DNA of 7,117 nucleotides from Erythrobacter sp. GTDB lineage: Bacteria > Pseudomonadota > Alphaproteobacteria > Sphingomonadales > Sphingomonadaceae. This document shows, in pieces, positions 6,489-7,117 of the stretch. The notes beneath the pieces were generated by a model. It searched no databases and was not told the origin of the DNA. It saw only the letters and a program-made list of their open reading frames with translations. Position numbers and translations under genes: made by a program. The stretch covers positions 1-7,117 of the forward strand of contig JABSPI010000031.1 of the NCBI GenBank assembly GCA_013214365.1, written 5' to 3'. The first letter of the stretch is position 1; each line of letters opens with the position of its first letter.

Positions 6489-7117
6489 CAGGATGTCGTC
6501 ACCCGATTTGCCCCCTCGCCCACCGGCTTTTTGCATATTGGCGGCGCGCGCACGGCTTTGTTCAACTGGCTTTATGCCCGCCACCATGGTGGCAAAGCAT
6601 TGCTGCGCATCGAAGACACCGACAAAAAACGCTCCACCCAAGAGGCGATTGACGCCATTCTTGACGGGCTCGACTGGCTGGGCCTCGATTATGACGAGGC
6701 GCCCACATTCCAGTCAAAGCGCGCCGAACGCCACGCCGAGATCGCTCACAAATTGCTCGATGCAGGCTATGCGTATAAATGTTTTGCGACCCCCGAAGAG
6801 CTCGAAGAGATGCGTGCCGAGCAGCGCGCAAACAAGCAGCCCATGCGTTATGATGGGCGCTGGCGTGACCGCGATCCTTCCGAGGCTCCGGCTGATGCGC
6901 CTTACGCCGTTCGGCTAAAGACGCCTATTGATGGCGAGACGACCATTGTCGACGAAGTGCAAGGCTCGGTTTCGGTCAAAAACGCCGAGCTGGACGATTA
7001 CATCATCCTGCGCGCCGATGGCACGCCGACCTATATGCTGGCAGTGGTGGTCGATGACCATGATATGGGTGTGACCCATGTCATCCGCGGCGATGACCAT
7101 TTGAACAACGCCTTTCG
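6471..7117 (+). CDS. gltX: Glutamyl-tRNA synthetase, 5' part (3' end outside window)
   Basis: Charges tRNA-Glu with glutamate using ATP, in the cytoplasm. The first 215 residues are present out of about 470 expected for bacterial GluRS. Class I signature [20 protein letters not shown] (13-32) contains the HIGH-type motif HIGG (22-25). RIEDTD follows at 46-51 and marks a glutamate-specific synthetase. [10 protein letters not shown] (102-111), MRYDGRWRD (125-133) and [19 protein letters not shown] (193-211) are also family-typical. The KMSKS loop and anticodon-binding domain lie beyond the window. ATG 6471 fits the family N-terminus and has AGGAA 10 nt upstream; ATG 6463 is out of frame. Compared with E. 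coli GluRS, where I recall zinc ligands C98, C100, C125 and H127, only the first Cys (C104) is kept, so this protein probably lacks that zinc site. The N-terminus does not suggest GluQ-RS, because the intervening sequence follows full-length GluRS. Confidence 0.95.
   Translation, partial: MASPAKQDVVTRFAPSPTGFLHIGGARTALFNWLYARHHGGKALLRIEDTDKKRSTQEAIDAILDGLDWLGLDYDEAPTFQSKRAERHAEIAHKLLDAGYAYKCFATPEELEEMRAEQRANKQPMRYDGRWRDRDPSEAPADAPYAVRLKTPIDGETTIVDEVQGSVSVKNAELDDYIILRADGTPTYMLAVVVDDHDMGVTHVIRGDDHLNNAF

Noticed and set aside
6408..6641. Longer comEC start adding 78 residues on the minus strand.
   Set aside because: It would run antisense through the conserved gltX signature region, the added sequence is not ComEC-like, and ATG 6407 has a purine-rich AAGGGG ahead of it.
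6463..6918. A 151-codon alternative frame starting at ATG 6463, overlapping gltX.
   Set aside because: It is a shifted-frame reading of gltX with no recognisable features; the gltX frame carries all the conserved motifs.

Overview
The window reads as a normal chromosomal segment of an alphaproteobacterium, most likely a member of Sphingomonadales (Erythrobacter- or Sphingomonas-like). This rests on the protein style of LexA, ComEC and GluRS, the moderately high GC content (judged by eye), and a GTTC-N7-GTTC SOS box of the alphaproteobacterial type instead of the enterobacterial CTG-N10-CAG type. From memory, the order trpD-trpC-moaC-moeA-lexA-comEC-gltX is a recurring alphaproteobacterial neighbourhood. 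I see no mobile element, CRISPR array, tRNA, rRNA or prophage sequence.

Left part (1-3155, + strand): a tightly packed operon of four genes. The 3' two thirds of trpD is followed after 4 nt by trpC. trpC overlaps moaC by 4 nt (ATGA), and moaC overlaps moeA by 1 nt (TAATG). It joins two consecutive steps of tryptophan synthesis (anthranilate phosphoribosyltransferase, indole-3-glycerol phosphate synthase) to two steps of molybdenum cofactor synthesis (cPMP synthase, molybdate insertion). All visible catalytic motifs are intact.

Middle (3156-4148): a 225-nt intergenic region carries a promoter-like sequence with a perfect SOS box at its -10 end. It is followed by a leader of about 160 nt and then lexA, the SOS repressor, with an intact Ala-Gly cleavage site and Ser/Lys dyad. 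The layout indicates autoregulation. lexA ends in a strong rho-independent terminator.

Right part (4149-7117): comEC, a polytopic membrane protein for DNA uptake, lies on the minus strand and converges on lexA. Its C-terminal domain has no metallo-beta-lactamase metal motif. It is separated by a 63-nt divergent spacer from gltX (+ strand), the glutamyl-tRNA synthetase, of which the first 215 residues are inside the window. The gltX zinc-ligand positions known from E. coli are mostly substituted.

I do not find a convincing new biological system here. The most useful observations are the SOS operator placement with a long lexA leader, the unusual ComEC C-terminus with four cysteines, the coupled Trp/Moco operon, and some start-site decisions.
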